Shown here one piece after another: positions 53,237 through 61,776 of a DNA stretch of 64,000 nucleotides. The stretch is from Bacteroidota bacterium (GTDB taxonomy: Bacteria; Bacteroidota; Bacteroidia; B-17B0; Aurantibacillaceae), in contig JAFDXR010000003.1 in assembly GCA_018267825.1 (NCBI GenBank), forward strand, positions 266,952 to 330,951, given 5' to 3'. A program made the translations under genes and the position numbers. The stretch's first letter is position 1, and the number at the start of each line of letters is the position of its first letter. Under the pieces are notes generated by a model that did not search any database, was not told where the DNA came from, and was given only the letters and a program-made list of their open reading frames with translations.

Positions 53237-54078
53237 TATTTTCCTTTTGCATTGCTTGTTGTTTCGTCAAATTCCAGTACCAGGGTCTGGTTTTCCAGTT
53301 TCACGAGCGGAGCCTCTGTAAATGCATCGTGCCAGATAATGTCCATGGCTACTTTTTGCATATCCATGGCTTTACCGCCCTGCATGCGATCCCATCCCAT
53401 CGAGATTGTTTCTTCGCTGCCCTTCATAAACATAACCGGACCAACCGCTGATTTAAGCAGGCCACTGGTGGTTTTGGCATTGGCATATTCATTGCCATCA
53501 GGCATTTTTACAGATGTTTTGGTAGGGTCAATAAAGCCAACCAGAGATCCATTATACACGCATTTAAATTTGGCTTCGGTCTTATCGGTTTGCTTATTCA
53601 GATCGGTCAGGTTGCAGGTAAAATCATTGACTTTGATTTCATTTTTTGCTGCCGGAAGTCTGAAGTTCTCAGCCGGAAGTACAGTGCCTTTGGGGGATGT
53701 TTTATACAAACCACCTACCACAAATGAATAGGTTTTTATGGCATTGTAGCCAGTGCCTTTCATATTGATGATCTTGAAGTCGGATTCATTCGGCTTAATA
53801 ATAAGCCATTTTTCTTTTGGCGTCAATTCCTGTCCGTTGATCATAAACTTACACTCTTCCGGTTTCAGGATAATAAAATCAGCTGTTTTGTTGGTCACTT
53901 TCAGTTTAAACTTGGTCTCACCATCTGTTGATACGGCATTATCAACGGTAATGGTGATATCACCAACCTGTTTTTCGATGTTCTTGTAATACATCTTGGC
54001 GTATTTCACTTCTTTTTGGGCTGTGGCTACGGTCACCGACACAAAAGCCAGGGCAAGGGTAAAAATGATTTTTTTCAT
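53236..54078 (-). CDS. Secreted protein of unknown function
   Basis: This gene encodes 280 aa starting at MKKIIFTLA. The signal peptide ends in VATA before QKEVKY. The mature chain is beta-rich with two apparent immunoglobulin-like units (VGDITITVDNAVSTDGETKF and later NEIKVNDFTCNLTDL), plus two central Cys (FTCNLT and FKCVYN) that could pair. The longer frame to 54183 is rejected because a -7 box lies at 54110-54117. No family or active site is recognised. Confidence 0.82.
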   Translation of the reverse strand: MKKIIFTLALAFVSVTVATAQKEVKYAKMYYKNIEKQVGDITITVDNAVSTDGETKFKLKVTNKTADFIILKPEECKFMINGQELTPKEKWLIIKPNESDFKIINMKGTGYNAIKTYSFVVGGLYKTSPKGTVLPAENFRLPAAKNEIKVNDFTCNLTDLNKQTDKTEAKFKCVYNGSLVGFIDPTKTSVKMPDGNEYANAKTTSGLLKSAVGPVMFMKGSEETISMGWDRMQGGKAMDMQKVAMDIIWHDAFTEAPLVKLENQTLVLEFDETTSNAKGK

Positions 54079-54109
54079 ATTCGTTTTTTTTATTGGGAGG
54101 TGTTGTATG

Positions 54110-54117
54110 CAAAAGTA
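54110..54117 (-). promoter_or_regulatory. -7 box for the 54078 gene
   Basis: The minus strand reads TACTTTTG, a match to TAnnTTTG, 31 bases before the ATG at 54078. It excludes the in-frame upstream start at 54183. No well-spaced -33 TTG is seen. Confidence 0.5.
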
Positions 54118-54220
54118 TGCCATGGGTTCAAAAAAATCGTTAAGAAGCCGGTAAAGAGCTGAATTAAGCCTCAAAAGAAACATAACTAATTGATTTTCAA
54201 TTGAATTAATTCTCTACAAA

Positions 54221-54249
54221 AAACCCGGGTCAGTCGCTGACCCGGGTTT
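54221..54249 (-). terminator. Terminator after the amidase gene
   Basis: A 13-pair perfect stem (AAACCCGGGTCAG and complement) encloses a TCG loop, followed on the minus strand by a T run, 24 bases beyond the stop. Confidence 0.9.
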
Positions 54250-54273
54250 CAAAAATGTTGTATCACTATAGTC

Positions 54274-57200
54274 TTACTGCCGGATGAGTTTTTTATAATA
54301 CACCCGGTCATTGATCTTCAGCTTCAGCCAGTAAACGCCATTGCTTAGATTCAGGCCACCCAGGTCCATGCTTCTATTATAAATGCCTTTACTCTCTTTG
54401 GTGCTCTGTGTTTTCAGTTCGCGCCCCAAAACATCCATCAAGACCAGGTCGAGTTGTGAATCTTCGGTGAGGGTTATATTCACCTGTATGCCGTTGGCAA
54501 ACGGATTCGGGTATACCGTGAAAATATTTTCATCTGCCGATTCCAGAATGCCGGTAGCCGTGCCGGTATTAACCTGTTGCCCGTTGCTGCTGATCACGTT
54601 GCTGAACAGACCAGCGCCATCTTCTGATTTAATATTGAAATAATAATAGGTGCCGTTGGTGAGCACAAGCCCATGTGCAGTAACAGTTGTATCGCCCCAG
54701 TTGCTGGTCCATGTCATGGTATTTGTTGCACCGGGCGATGTTCCTATAGAATACCAGTAGCGGGCAATGCCGGAGTTCGGATCCTTGGAAGAAGGCCAGT
54801 TGGCCGATAAAGAATCTGTTGTATACACCAGGTTAATGTCCGCTGCTTTTCCGTCGTTTACTGTGGTGATATTGGAAGGATTTGTCCAGTCGACATTCAC
54901 ATCATGATAGTAAATAGATGACAGATTCCCGGCGGAGTCCTGGCAAATAGATTTGACCTTGCCAGAGTTCTGCAAAGGATCGGGGTTTTGGTATCTTATA
55001 TCATTGGCATTACCGCTTCCTACACTAACGGTTGCCGTATTGCTGCGCGAACGGTATACTTTAATTTCATCGACACTGAATACACAGTTCCCGCTCCGGA
55101 ACGAGATATACCCTCCGGAAGACAGTGGTGAAGGGTCCTGCCACTGGGCGATGCGATTGTTATTCATATACACGCTCATCTTACCGGTGATGCGATCATA
55201 AATCACTTTTATATCATACCATTGGGCCGCGTTGAAAGCGACAGCCGCTGTATATGTCGGACTACCAAACTGGTTAACTCCACCCGAGTAATTGGTTTTA
55301 TAAATCTGAACTGCCTGGTTATCGAGCCTGAACCATACAAAATAACTATTACCACGGTTTACACTATCGGGAGCATCGCAGAAGAAATGAAACCCTGCCC
55401 TGCGGTTGGTGCCTGTACCATCGAATTTGGCGAGGAAATTATAGAGGTAACGGTTCGACAGTGTTTGCGTTAATGCCGCATAAATATTGGTATTACCGGC
55501 AGCCGTACTGCTTTCATCGGTTTGGGTAAGAGAGTTGGCACTGATGGTCCAGGTTCCTACTTTCTGTGTCCACTCCGGATTGATGGCATTATCGAAATTA
55601 TCGGCGAGGAAACCATGCGTATAGTTTGCCCTCCATTCCGTTCCGTTATAGTCGATAACCTGGTAATATGATTTTTCGATACCAGAGCCCCCGGCATTAT
55701 CGGCATCGGTAAAGGTTGCCGTGAAGTTGGCTGTTTTCCAGGCGCCTACAGTCGACACCGATGTGGTTGGTGAAATATTATCGACCGACGCTACAGTTCC
55801 CGTATTGGCTGTATACGTTGCTGCCCAGCCCGGATCTGTGGTAGCGCAATCGCTTCTGAATTCCACCAGCAGACTGCCGGTTGTGGAGCTGATCGGTCCC
55901 GGGTTTACAGTACCCGTGTATTTACCGATGAGTGTAGAGTTTACAGAGTTACCGTCGTAAATAAACATGTAATCGTAATTGCTTTCCACGTTAAACATGG
56001 TAAATGTCATGGAGATGGATGTAGCGCCGGCAGGCTGAAACAGCCAGAGTTTGCGTTCATCGTTCTGGTAGGCACCTGTAGATCCGCCTGTATCATAAAA
56101 TGCACCGGAAGTGGCCGTAACAGTTGTGATTACCGGTGCATTATTAATCAGTTTATAGTATTTGTCCCAGTCCCAATATGGACCCGGATCGTCGTGGGTT
56201 TGGTTAGGATACATCTGGTGACCTTTAATTTTTGTACAGGCTCCCTGCAGGCACTGAGATGTGGACCCTGAGCAACCCGGGCCATAGTAACAGCGGAGCG
56301 GGTTGATACTATTATCGGTACACATATCGCGCACCAGGTCGGCCGAGGCCTGATACATTGCATTGGTATACCACGATGCATTGTTGTTATACCCCTCGTG
56401 TTCAATACCCAGTGTGTATGGATTTTCAGACCCGATATGCCATGCCTTATTTATTTCGAGTACCATTTGCGTAATCTGTCCGTCGCTGCTGCGTGCTACA
56501 TAGTGAGCTGAAACACTGGCGCTGCAATTCTGAAACCAGGAAATACAACCGGCATAAGTTCCTTCTACATCGTGGATAGCTACAGCGGTGATTGCCGTTC
56601 CGCTGCGCGAACTGTAATTGCAGGATGCAGCCGGGTTCCAGATGGCCGGTGGATAATCAGCCGATGTGATGCTTAATGCTGAATTCGCATGCGTGTACAC
56701 TGTACCGTTATTGGAAACAACAGAGCCCGGTGCCACAGATACAGAAGATGCGCGCAATACAGGCAGGTTGTTTCCAAAGGCCTGGCTCATATTGATGTGG
56801 TAGTCAGGAAATCCGTATGCATCCTGAAAATCGCCCTGGCTCATAAACCAGAAGATCTGGTAGAGATGGGCATTCAGCACATAATCGTCGGTAACATTAT
56901 TTGTTAACGGGAGTTCACTCAATGCAAGTAATACGGGTTTATAATCATTGATATTATTGCCATAGACACCATGCTGCTGTTGCAGCAATGCAAAGGCTTT
57001 GGCATAAGCCAGGATATTGGTTTCTGGTTGCGCCTTCATATCTGCTACAGAAAAACCCGAGAGCTGTGAAATGGTAATTAAATTATTACGGAAATAACCT
57101 TGCCCGTCTTCGGTAAGCCCCATGACCCCGTATGCCTGCGGATAACCTATACAACTGGGGTGCTGCGAATCGGTCAGATGTGCAAAACGGGTTTGTGTAA

Positions 57201-57363
57201 ATGCGACGGCTTCCAGAATTCCTTTGGGAATACCAGGGTTGAACAGGTATGCCTTCTTGAAAGACTGAGCATAAGGATTGGCAACAATGAGGTCTGATAC
57301 AGATTGTGCAGCGAACTGAAATGCGATCAAACAAAATGACAGGGCGAGTATGGTTTTCTTCAT
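54274..57363 (-). CDS. T9SS-exported N-acetylmuramoyl-L-alanine amidase
   Basis: This gene encodes 1029 aa. The signal peptide ends in QFAA before QSVSDL. Residues about 45-130 look like a degenerate lytic-transglycosylase fold (IPKGILEAVAFTQTRF, GYPQAYGVMGL). An Amidase_2 domain follows (about 255-410) with zinc-ligand candidates His264 (VAIHDVEG), His382 (KGHQMYP) and Asp392 (THDDPGPYWDW), and Glu321 in GIEHEG. A CUB-like domain (about 415-525), a LamG-like jelly roll with two more beta domains, and a type A sorting domain (VYPNPFANGIQ, LMDVLGRE, GVYWLKLK, KKLIRQ) complete it. It should cleave peptidoglycan stem peptides outside the cell. A lytic or nutritional role is inferred. Confidence 0.93.
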   Translation of the reverse strand: MKKTILALSFCLIAFQFAAQSVSDLIVANPYAQSFKKAYLFNPGIPKGILEAVAFTQTRFAHLTDSQHPSCIGYPQAYGVMGLTEDGQGYFRNNLITISQLSGFSVADMKAQPETNILAYAKAFALLQQQHGVYGNNINDYKPVLLALSELPLTNNVTDDYVLNAHLYQIFWFMSQGDFQDAYGFPDYHINMSQAFGNNLPVLRASSVSVAPGSVVSNNGTVYTHANSALSITSADYPPAIWNPAASCNYSSRSGTAITAVAIHDVEGTYAGCISWFQNCSASVSAHYVARSSDGQITQMVLEINKAWHIGSENPYTLGIEHEGYNNNASWYTNAMYQASADLVRDMCTDNSINPLRCYYGPGCSGSTSQCLQGACTKIKGHQMYPNQTHDDPGPYWDWDKYYKLINNAPVITTVTATSGAFYDTGGSTGAYQNDERKLWLFQPAGATSISMTFTMFNVESNYDYMFIYDGNSVNSTLIGKYTGTVNPGPISSTTGSLLVEFRSDCATTDPGWAATYTANTGTVASVDNISPTTSVSTVGAWKTANFTATFTDADNAGGSGIEKSYYQVIDYNGTEWRANYTHGFLADNFDNAINPEWTQKVGTWTISANSLTQTDESSTAAGNTNIYAALTQTLSNRYLYNFLAKFDGTGTNRRAGFHFFCDAPDSVNRGNSYFVWFRLDNQAVQIYKTNYSGGVNQFGSPTYTAAVAFNAAQWYDIKVIYDRITGKMSVYMNNNRIAQWQDPSPLSSGGYISFRSGNCVFSVDEIKVYRSRSNTATVSVGSGNANDIRYQNPDPLQNSGKVKSICQDSAGNLSSIYYHDVNVDWTNPSNITTVNDGKAADINLVYTTDSLSANWPSSKDPNSGIARYWYSIGTSPGATNTMTWTSNWGDTTVTAHGLVLTNGTYYYFNIKSEDGAGLFSNVISSNGQQVNTGTATGILESADENIFTVYPNPFANGIQVNITLTEDSQLDLVLMDVLGRELKTQSTKESKGIYNRSMDLGGLNLSNGVYWLKLKINDRVYYKKLIRQ

Positions 57364-57478
57364 GGAGATGGTTTAGTGCTTTAAAAATAGGGAAATTAGA
57401 AGCAGAGCAAAAGTTAAATCTTCGCTAAATAGGTTTAGCAATGCCGAATATTCTCAGTACTGACGCAAAACGCGCCTG

Positions 57479-59215
57479 TCAGAACATAGCCACCAAACCG
57501 GCATGAATCTTACCGGTGCGCAGATCGAATGAGTTACCGAACTGTTTACCCAATCCATAGCTCAGCGTAAAAATACCCGCTTTGGTTTCGAAATTGATCC
57601 CCGCACCAAAACTATAAGGCGTATCTTTTACGTAAGTATACACACTGTTATTTTCATACCAGGCTCCATCTGCAAACAGAAAAATGTTCGAGTTCTTTTC
57701 AAACAGGAAACGGTACTCGAGGCTGGGGATAACATAAGTGGATGCATAAATACTTTCTTCGTCAAAGCCACGCAGTGTTTTTAGTCCACCGATCCTGAAT
57801 AATTCGTTTTTATAAACGGTATTCCCGAATACACTTCCGAACAAAGTCGATAATTTTAATACGTGATTTTTGGTGAGGTTGATGTAGCCCACCACGTTGC
57901 CTTCGGCCTGGTACTGACCTGTTCGCAGGCTCAGCCCTGCATAGGCCACATCATTGATCTTCGGATTTCGTTTTATGACCCTGTTCCCTACCGAAGCCTG
58001 CACATTGATGCCTATACCACGCTTCGGGTTGAATTTATAATCGAACTTCTCGTAGGTAAATCCGAGACCATAGGCCTTTGTTACTACATCGGCATATTCG
58101 GGCAATACGGTGACATTGGCGAGGCCCGATGTAGAAATGATATTGGCATTGCGTTGCTTATAAAACACCTTGATATTGTTGAGGCCGTTGAAATAATATT
58201 GAAGTGCCAGGGCATTATTGATGTCGATAAAACTGGTATCCTTCCGGTAAAGCTTAATGCTGTAATCGACCCCCACCGGGAGGCCCACAAGGTATGGGTA
58301 ATTGATGTGGGCCAGCAGATCCTGGGTCTGGCTCTGGAGGCGGCGCCAGTTTATATCGAAGGTTTCGCCGTTATGAAAAATATTGTTCACCAGTTTTATT
58401 TTCACATCGCCTGTAAAAATGGTTTTGCCTTTGTCGTCGGGTAAGATCCCAACGATCCCGTCAAACTGTGAGGCATTGCGTTTATCGAGAAACAGGTATA
58501 GTTTATTCTTCTTGTCAGTCAGCTTCAGAATAGGCGTTTTGGTTTCAGCCAGGAAAGGCAGTTGCTTTATTTTTCTGGAAGCACTTACAAATGCCTCTTC
58601 ATTATAAGGCATGCCCTCTTTAATACCCAGGTAACGAAACATGAATTTCTTATTCATTTTTGTGTTTCCTTCAAGGATAAGACTATCCAGTTTTACAAAT
58701 TGATTTTTTTTGATGCGCAGGGCCGCAGACAATTCATTTTCATGTACACTGAAGCTATCGAGCTGCACCGAGGCAAAGGGATAACCATTGTTTTCAAAAT
58801 AGGTGACCACTTTATCAAACATCCGGGCCAGCTCGGCATATTTAAATGTACGCGACACAAAAAGTCTTTCGCCGTAACCCAGCCTCGACATCAGGCTTTC
58901 ATCGGGGCGGGAAATACTCAGCTGAACCCACTTGTATTTTAACCCACTGCTGATAAACGCATGGCAGCGCACACTATCGGCCCGGATACTATCAATGGCT
59001 GCAGCCAGGTATCCCTCATTCAGCAGCGTCTGGTATATGGCCTGGGTTTCGCGAATCGCAAACTCTTTGGAGGCATGTACTTTTTTATAGTTCAGCTTCT
59101 TGAAAAATGAAGGATTATCTGTATTGACAACAGACAAGGTATAGCTTTTCTGTCCGTGTAGCTTCAGAATCAGGCAGAACAAGAGCAAAACGAAATATCT
59201 GCTTTTTTTAGTCAA
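57479..59215 (-). CDS. Omp85-superfamily outer-membrane protein (BamA/TamA-like)
   Basis: This gene encodes 578 aa. The signal peptide ends in LKLHG before QKSYTL. POTRA-like alpha/beta units occupy the N-terminal part (FAIRETQAIYQTLLNEGYL, FDKVVTYFENNGYPFASVQL, LVLEGNTKMN-like LILEGNTKMNKK). The rest is a 16-strand barrel containing the Omp85 RGF motif (GGLKTLRGFDEES) and ending in a C-terminal Phe (HAGLVAMF). It is shorter than BamA and may be a paralogue for specific substrates. It lies 115 bases upstream of the amidase gene on the minus strand and diverges from a T9SS cargo gene. Confidence 0.9.
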   Translation of the reverse strand: MTKKSRYFVLLLFCLILKLHGQKSYTLSVVNTDNPSFFKKLNYKKVHASKEFAIRETQAIYQTLLNEGYLAAAIDSIRADSVRCHAFISSGLKYKWVQLSISRPDESLMSRLGYGERLFVSRTFKYAELARMFDKVVTYFENNGYPFASVQLDSFSVHENELSAALRIKKNQFVKLDSLILEGNTKMNKKFMFRYLGIKEGMPYNEEAFVSASRKIKQLPFLAETKTPILKLTDKKNKLYLFLDKRNASQFDGIVGILPDDKGKTIFTGDVKIKLVNNIFHNGETFDINWRRLQSQTQDLLAHINYPYLVGLPVGVDYSIKLYRKDTSFIDINNALALQYYFNGLNNIKVFYKQRNANIISTSGLANVTVLPEYADVVTKAYGLGFTYEKFDYKFNPKRGIGINVQASVGNRVIKRNPKINDVAYAGLSLRTGQYQAEGNVVGYINLTKNHVLKLSTLFGSVFGNTVYKNELFRIGGLKTLRGFDEESIYASTYVIPSLEYRFLFEKNSNIFLFADGAWYENNSVYTYVKDTPYSFGAGINFETKAGIFTLSYGLGKQFGNSFDLRTGKIHAGLVAMF

Positions 59216-59267
59216 AATATACCTTTAAAAGTAATTATTTATATCTTTAGTATGCTAAACCACACAC

Positions 59268-60344
59268 ATGAAACATTTATATTTAACGTTATTGGGCCTG
59301 TATTTCGTATTTAATACCTCGGCCCAGATTACCATTACATCGGCCTCCATGCCCGGTAACGGAGATACCGCCCGCGTAAGCAACGCTGTTTTTTCGAGCA
59401 TTGGAAATTACACTGTAACCGGAGCCAATTATACCTGGCACTTTGATTCCCTGAAACTGAATACCCAGACTGTCCGGAATTTCAAGTCGGGCCTCCTGAC
59501 TCCCTATGCCTTCTATTTTTCATCACCTTCCAAATACGGTGAAAAAACACAGGATAGTATAGGCTTTGCAACTTTCAAGTTCAAAAATATTTATTCTTTT
59601 TACAAAAAAACGACAGCTGCCTTTAGCGCCGAGGGTATCGGATTTACATACAGTGGAATACCTCTCGCCGGTATGTATTCAGATGAAGATGAATTGTACC
59701 AGTTTCCGTTAAATTATGCGGATCACGATTCATCAACCTTCAAATTCAAAGTGAGTCTGCCTACAATTGGTTTTTATGGCAAACAGGGCTACCGCATTAA
59801 TGATGTGGATGGCTGGGGCACAGTTTACACGCCATTCGGCAGTGCATCGTGTATACGTGTAGTGTCTACACAATATTCTATCGACTCGATCGGCAGTTCG
59901 TTCGGAAACTTCGGATTCCCGAACAATATGCGCAGTTACCTCTGGCTTACAACTACCGAAAAAGTGCCTTTCCTGGAAGTAACAGGCAACCTGGTAGGTT
60001 CTAATTTTACACCAACCCAGATCCGTTACCGCGACAGTGCCCGCTATTATAATCCCAATCCATTTGGGGTTTCGGTACAGGAATTCAGTAATGACGTGAT
60101 CATTGGCGGTTACCCGAACCCTGCTCACGATAATCTGACTCTGAGCATAAAAGCATCTGACAAAGCATTTACAGCCGAAATTTTCGACCTCAGCGGTAAA
60201 ATGGTTCTATCCGAAAATCTTGGTATTTGCAGTGAACCGGCCAACAAACGCATGCTTCATATCCAGAACCTGAGCCCCGGCTTATACCTGTTGAGAATCA
60301 ATAACGGCAAGGTATTGCAAACCTTCAGATTCTCAAAACAATAA
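59268..60344 (+). CDS. T9SS cargo protein of unknown function
   Basis: This gene encodes 358 aa. The signal peptide ends in FNTSA before QITITS. The N-terminal domain of about 240 residues is beta-rich with no recognised motif (TVRNFKSGLLTPYAFYF, GYRINDVDGWGTVYTPFG). The C-terminal 80 residues are a type A sorting domain (GYPNPAHDNLTLSI, IFDLSGKMVLSE, LSPGLYLLRINNGK), so the protein should cross the outer membrane by the type IX system. It is a single-gene unit followed by a hairpin terminator. Confidence 0.9.
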   Translation: MKHLYLTLLGLYFVFNTSAQITITSASMPGNGDTARVSNAVFSSIGNYTVTGANYTWHFDSLKLNTQTVRNFKSGLLTPYAFYFSSPSKYGEKTQDSIGFATFKFKNIYSFYKKTTAAFSAEGIGFTYSGIPLAGMYSDEDELYQFPLNYADHDSSTFKFKVSLPTIGFYGKQGYRINDVDGWGTVYTPFGSASCIRVVSTQYSIDSIGSSFGNFGFPNNMRSYLWLTTTEKVPFLEVTGNLVGSNFTPTQIRYRDSARYYNPNPFGVSVQEFSNDVIIGGYPNPAHDNLTLSIKASDKAFTAEIFDLSGKMVLSENLGICSEPANKRMLHIQNLSPGLYLLRINNGKVLQTFRFSKQ

Positions 60345-60354
60345 CCTGGTAAAC

Positions 60355-60377
60355 AGGGGGCATTTCGCTCCTTTTTT
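60355..60377 (+). terminator. Probable terminator after the T9SS cargo gene
   Basis: AGGGGGC pairs with GCTCCTT (two G-T pairs) around a five-base loop, followed by four further T. It is weaker than the other hairpins in the window. Confidence 0.55.
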
Positions 60378-60435
60378 ATTTTGAGTTTACGAAATAAATC
60401 TGCTATTTTTACCGAAACGATTTTAACTAAAACTT

Positions 60436-60828
60436 ATGAGTTCTCATCACGATCACAACGACCAACATGTAAGCGAAAGCAAACCGGTGTCATTTGGTGT
60501 ACCAATTATCCTTGGTTTGGTAACCATGCTTGTTATTTTATTATTTGTAAGCCTTGGCGACCCATGCCATCATGGTCATGAGCAATGTGCCTGCAAAGAA
60601 GAATGCTCGAAGGAATGTATGGAAGCCTGTGAAAAAGGTGACCACTCTATGCACCCTGAAGCTACTGCCACTGAGGGCAAAACAGAAGAAGGCGTGAAAG
60701 AAGAAGCTGCTGCAACACCTGAAGTAAAAGCGGAAGAAGCGGTGAAAGAAGGCGAAAAAGCTGCAGAACCAGCAAAAGTGACTGAAGAGAAAGCAGAAGA
60801 ACACAAAGAAGGCGCTAAACACGAATAA
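60436..60828 (+). CDS. Cys/His-rich single-span membrane protein with acidic tail
   Basis: This 130 aa protein starts with a His-rich N-terminus (MSSHHDHNDQH), followed by one membrane helix (about 22-42) and a short Cys/His-dense segment (DPCHHGHEQCACKEECSKEC, six Cys counting CMEAC). It ends in about 70 residues of low-complexity Lys/Glu/Ala repeats (EEAVKEGEKAAEPAKVTEEK). Cys and His at this density suggest metal binding on one or both faces of the membrane. The repeat tail is probably unstructured. No family is recognised. It is a single-gene unit with a strong terminator. Confidence 0.8.
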   Translation: MSSHHDHNDQHVSESKPVSFGVPIILGLVTMLVILLFVSLGDPCHHGHEQCACKEECSKECMEACEKGDHSMHPEATATEGKTEEGVKEEAAATPEVKAEEAVKEGEKAAEPAKVTEEKAEEHKEGAKHE

Positions 60829-60854
60829 GTTTCAACGAAACTATCAGCCATAAA

Positions 60855-60879
60855 AAAACCCACCTCATCGGTGGGTTTT
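60855..60879. terminator. Terminator between converging genes
   Basis: A ten-pair perfect stem (AAAACCCACC and complement) with a five-base loop and A/T runs on both sides serves the Cys/His-rich gene and the convergent fabI. Confidence 0.9.
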
Positions 60880-60903
60880 CTTTTTATATAAGAGATTCCG
60901 TGA

Positions 60904-61710
60904 TTACATTTTATTTAAAGCTTCCTGGCTGATACCGGTTGTGCTGTAACCTCCGTCGTGATACAGGTTTTGCATGGTGACCATACGAGTCAGATCAGAG
61001 AACAGGCTGATGCAATAGTTCGCACAATCGTCGGCACTTGCATTGCCTAAAGGCGATTGCATATCGGCGAAGTCGTAAAACTCAGAAAACCCTTTGATAC
61101 CGCCACCGGCTGTTGTTTTGGTTGGCGACTGCGACACCGTATTGATGCGCACTTTCTTTTGTTTGCCATAGTGGTATCCGAATGTACGTGCAATACTCTC
61201 GAGCATGGCTTTGATATCGGCCATATCGGTATAGAACGGATACGCACGCTGCGCCGCAATATAGGTCAGTGCCACTACAGAAGCATGTTCGTTGAGCGCA
61301 TCCAGTTTATGAGCAACCGCGAGCATTTTATGAAATGACAATGCAGACACATCGATACCTTTATTGAAGAAATCGTAGTTCAGTTCCGTGTAAGGTATGT
61401 TTTTACGGATGTTAACACTCATGCCAATGGAATGAAGCACGAAGTCAATTTTACCGCCGAGGAGATCCATCGATTCGGTGTAAAGCTTGGTAAGGTCTTC
61501 CATACTGGTTGCATCGGCCGGAATAATTTTGGCACCGGTCTGTTCAGCCAGCTTATTGATCTCGCCCATACGCATAGCGATAGGAGCATTGGTCAATGTA
61601 AATGTAGCGCCTTCTTCATGACACTTCTGGGCTATTTTCCAGGCAATCGAGTTTTCGTCGAGGGCTCCGGTAATAATACCACGTTTTCCTTTTAATAAGT
61701 TATAAGCCAT
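60904..61710 (-). CDS. fabI: Enoyl-[acyl-carrier-protein] reductase FabI
   Basis: This 268 aa short-chain reductase does the last step of each fatty-acid elongation round, reducing enoyl-ACP with NAD(P)H. The start LLKGKRGIITGALDENSIAW is the nucleotide-binding loop. The catalytic Tyr-x6-Lys is in PFYTDMADIKAML, with the second conserved Tyr ten residues before the first, in ALTYIAAQ. NLYHDGGYSTTG closes the protein as in other FabI. The enzyme class is the target of triclosan-type inhibitors. It has a -7 box at 61733-61740 and shares a terminator with its convergent neighbour. Confidence 0.96.
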   Translation of the reverse strand: MAYNLLKGKRGIITGALDENSIAWKIAQKCHEEGATFTLTNAPIAMRMGEINKLAEQTGAKIIPADATSMEDLTKLYTESMDLLGGKIDFVLHSIGMSVNIRKNIPYTELNYDFFNKGIDVSALSFHKMLAVAHKLDALNEHASVVALTYIAAQRAYPFYTDMADIKAMLESIARTFGYHYGKQKKVRINTVSQSPTKTTAGGGIKGFSEFYDFADMQSPLGNASADDCANYCISLFSDLTRMVTMQNLYHDGGYSTTGISQEALNKM

Positions 61711-61732
61711 TGTGTTTAAGTTTATGGTTGTG

Positions 61733-61740
61733 CAAATATA
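61733..61740 (-). promoter_or_regulatory. -7 box for fabI
   Basis: The minus strand reads TATATTTG, matching TAnnTTTG, 22 bases before the ATG at 61710. No TTG lies at 17-23 base spacing upstream. Confidence 0.55.
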
Positions 61741-61776
61741 CAGTTTATTGTCAATGCGGCACAGGGTTTAGCCCTT

